A DNA stretch of 5,926 nt, from positions 1-5,926 of the forward strand of contig DYNG01000066.1 in NCBI GenBank assembly GCA_020721165.1, read 5' to 3'. The stretch is from Desulfocapsa sulfexigens. Lineage in GTDB: Bacteria; Desulfobacterota; Desulfobulbia; Desulfobulbales; Desulfocapsaceae. Positions within the stretch are counted from its first letter, which is position 1. Every line of letters begins with the position of its first letter. Below are positions 5,771-5,926 of this stretch, one piece after another. The translations under genes and the position numbers were made by a program. Below the pieces are notes generated by a model. The model did not search any database. It was given only the letters and a program-made list of their open reading frames with translations, and was not told the origin of the DNA.

Positions 5771-5926
5771 CCGGGCAATAGCAGGATGAAGTCCCTGATT
5801 TCATCCCGCACCCGCCGGTAGTGGCCCAGGCCCTCTTCTTCGCTTCCGGCATTGGCCGCCAGTTTGGGGGGATCATCAAAGCCGTGGTGGATAACTCTGG
5901 TTTTGGCGGGAAAAAAGGGGCAGTTT
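5752..5926 (-). CDS. Arsenate reductase / low-molecular-weight phosphatase (ArsC family), C-terminal fragment cut by window edge
   Basis: The minus-strand frame entering at base 5925 reads 57 residues to TAA 5752-5754 and has no start in the window. It begins NCPFFPAKTRVIHHGFDDPP and continues through a Glu-rich stretch to HYRRVRDEIRDFI. This matches the C-terminal end of thioredoxin-linked arsenate reductases, where a resolving Cys in xCPxxPP is followed by HWGFDDPA and xxRVRDEI. The usual Trp in HWGFDDP is His here. The family has the low-molecular-weight phosphotyrosine phosphatase fold and reduces arsenate to arsenite in the cytoplasm. The N-terminal catalytic Cys loop lies outside the window, so a non-arsenate phosphatase role remains possible. 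It is upstream of and co-directional with the PRPP-synthetase gene, but separated by about 250 bases, so it is probably a separate transcript. Confidence 0.8.
   Translation of the reverse strand, partial: NCPFFPAKTRVIHHGFDDPPKLAANAGSEEEGLGHYRRVRDEIRDFILLLPGLLQSP

Noticed and set aside
5565..5879. Minus-strand open frame of 104 codons at the right end
   Set aside because: It overlaps the frame that clearly encodes the ArsC-family C-terminus. Its Cys/Arg/Trp-rich product matches nothing I recognise, so it is taken as a shadow plus non-coding sequence.

Overview
The window looks like a piece of chromosome from a sulfate-reducing type deltaproteobacterium (Desulfobacterota; Desulfobulbales or Desulfovibrionales-like). 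This is judged from protein character and gene order only. It is fairly GC-rich and densely coded, and it encodes a CbiK-type cobaltochelatase, the marker enzyme of the anaerobic (early cobalt insertion) cobalamin route. Six protein genes are supported, two of them cut by the window edges.

Left and centre (1-4462, plus strand): a tight five-gene run. In order it holds the 3' part of a sirohydrochlorin cobaltochelatase (cbiK), a FecCD/BtuC-family ABC permease, its ATPase, its periplasmic metal-chelate binding protein, and cobalt-factor II/precorrin-2 C20-methyltransferase (cbiL, also called cobI). The first three junctions are 4-base GTGA/ATGA start-stop overlaps (the third only if the upstream start of the binding protein is used). 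cbiL follows after a 43-base pyrimidine-rich gap. The cluster pairs cobalt insertion and the next methylation step of the corrin ring with a complete importer of the vitamin B12/siderophore/heme class, so the cargo is probably a cobalt source or a tetrapyrrole or corrinoid. As I recall, a similar order is known in Desulfovibrio, where the neighbouring CbiK is a periplasmic form. The N-terminus that would show this here lies outside the window.

Centre right (4463-4587): a short convergent intergenic region with a perfect 36-bp palindrome. Its T and A tracts lie on the wrong sides for an ordinary intrinsic terminator, and it resembles a dispersed REP/MITE-like palindrome.

Right (4588-5926, minus strand): a PRPP-synthetase family gene of divergent type. 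It keeps the PRPP loop and catalytic Lys/Arg pair but lacks the usual Arg-Gln-Asp ATP-site motif. It is preceded by a good Shine-Dalgarno site and a possible promoter. Upstream of it, about 250 bases hold no convincing gene. The window then ends in the last 57 codons of a minus-strand arsenate reductase/low-molecular-weight phosphatase gene (ArsC family), which has no start codon inside the window.

No tRNA, rRNA, CRISPR array, transposase or cobalamin riboswitch was seen. The promoter of the cobalamin/transport run lies upstream of base 1.
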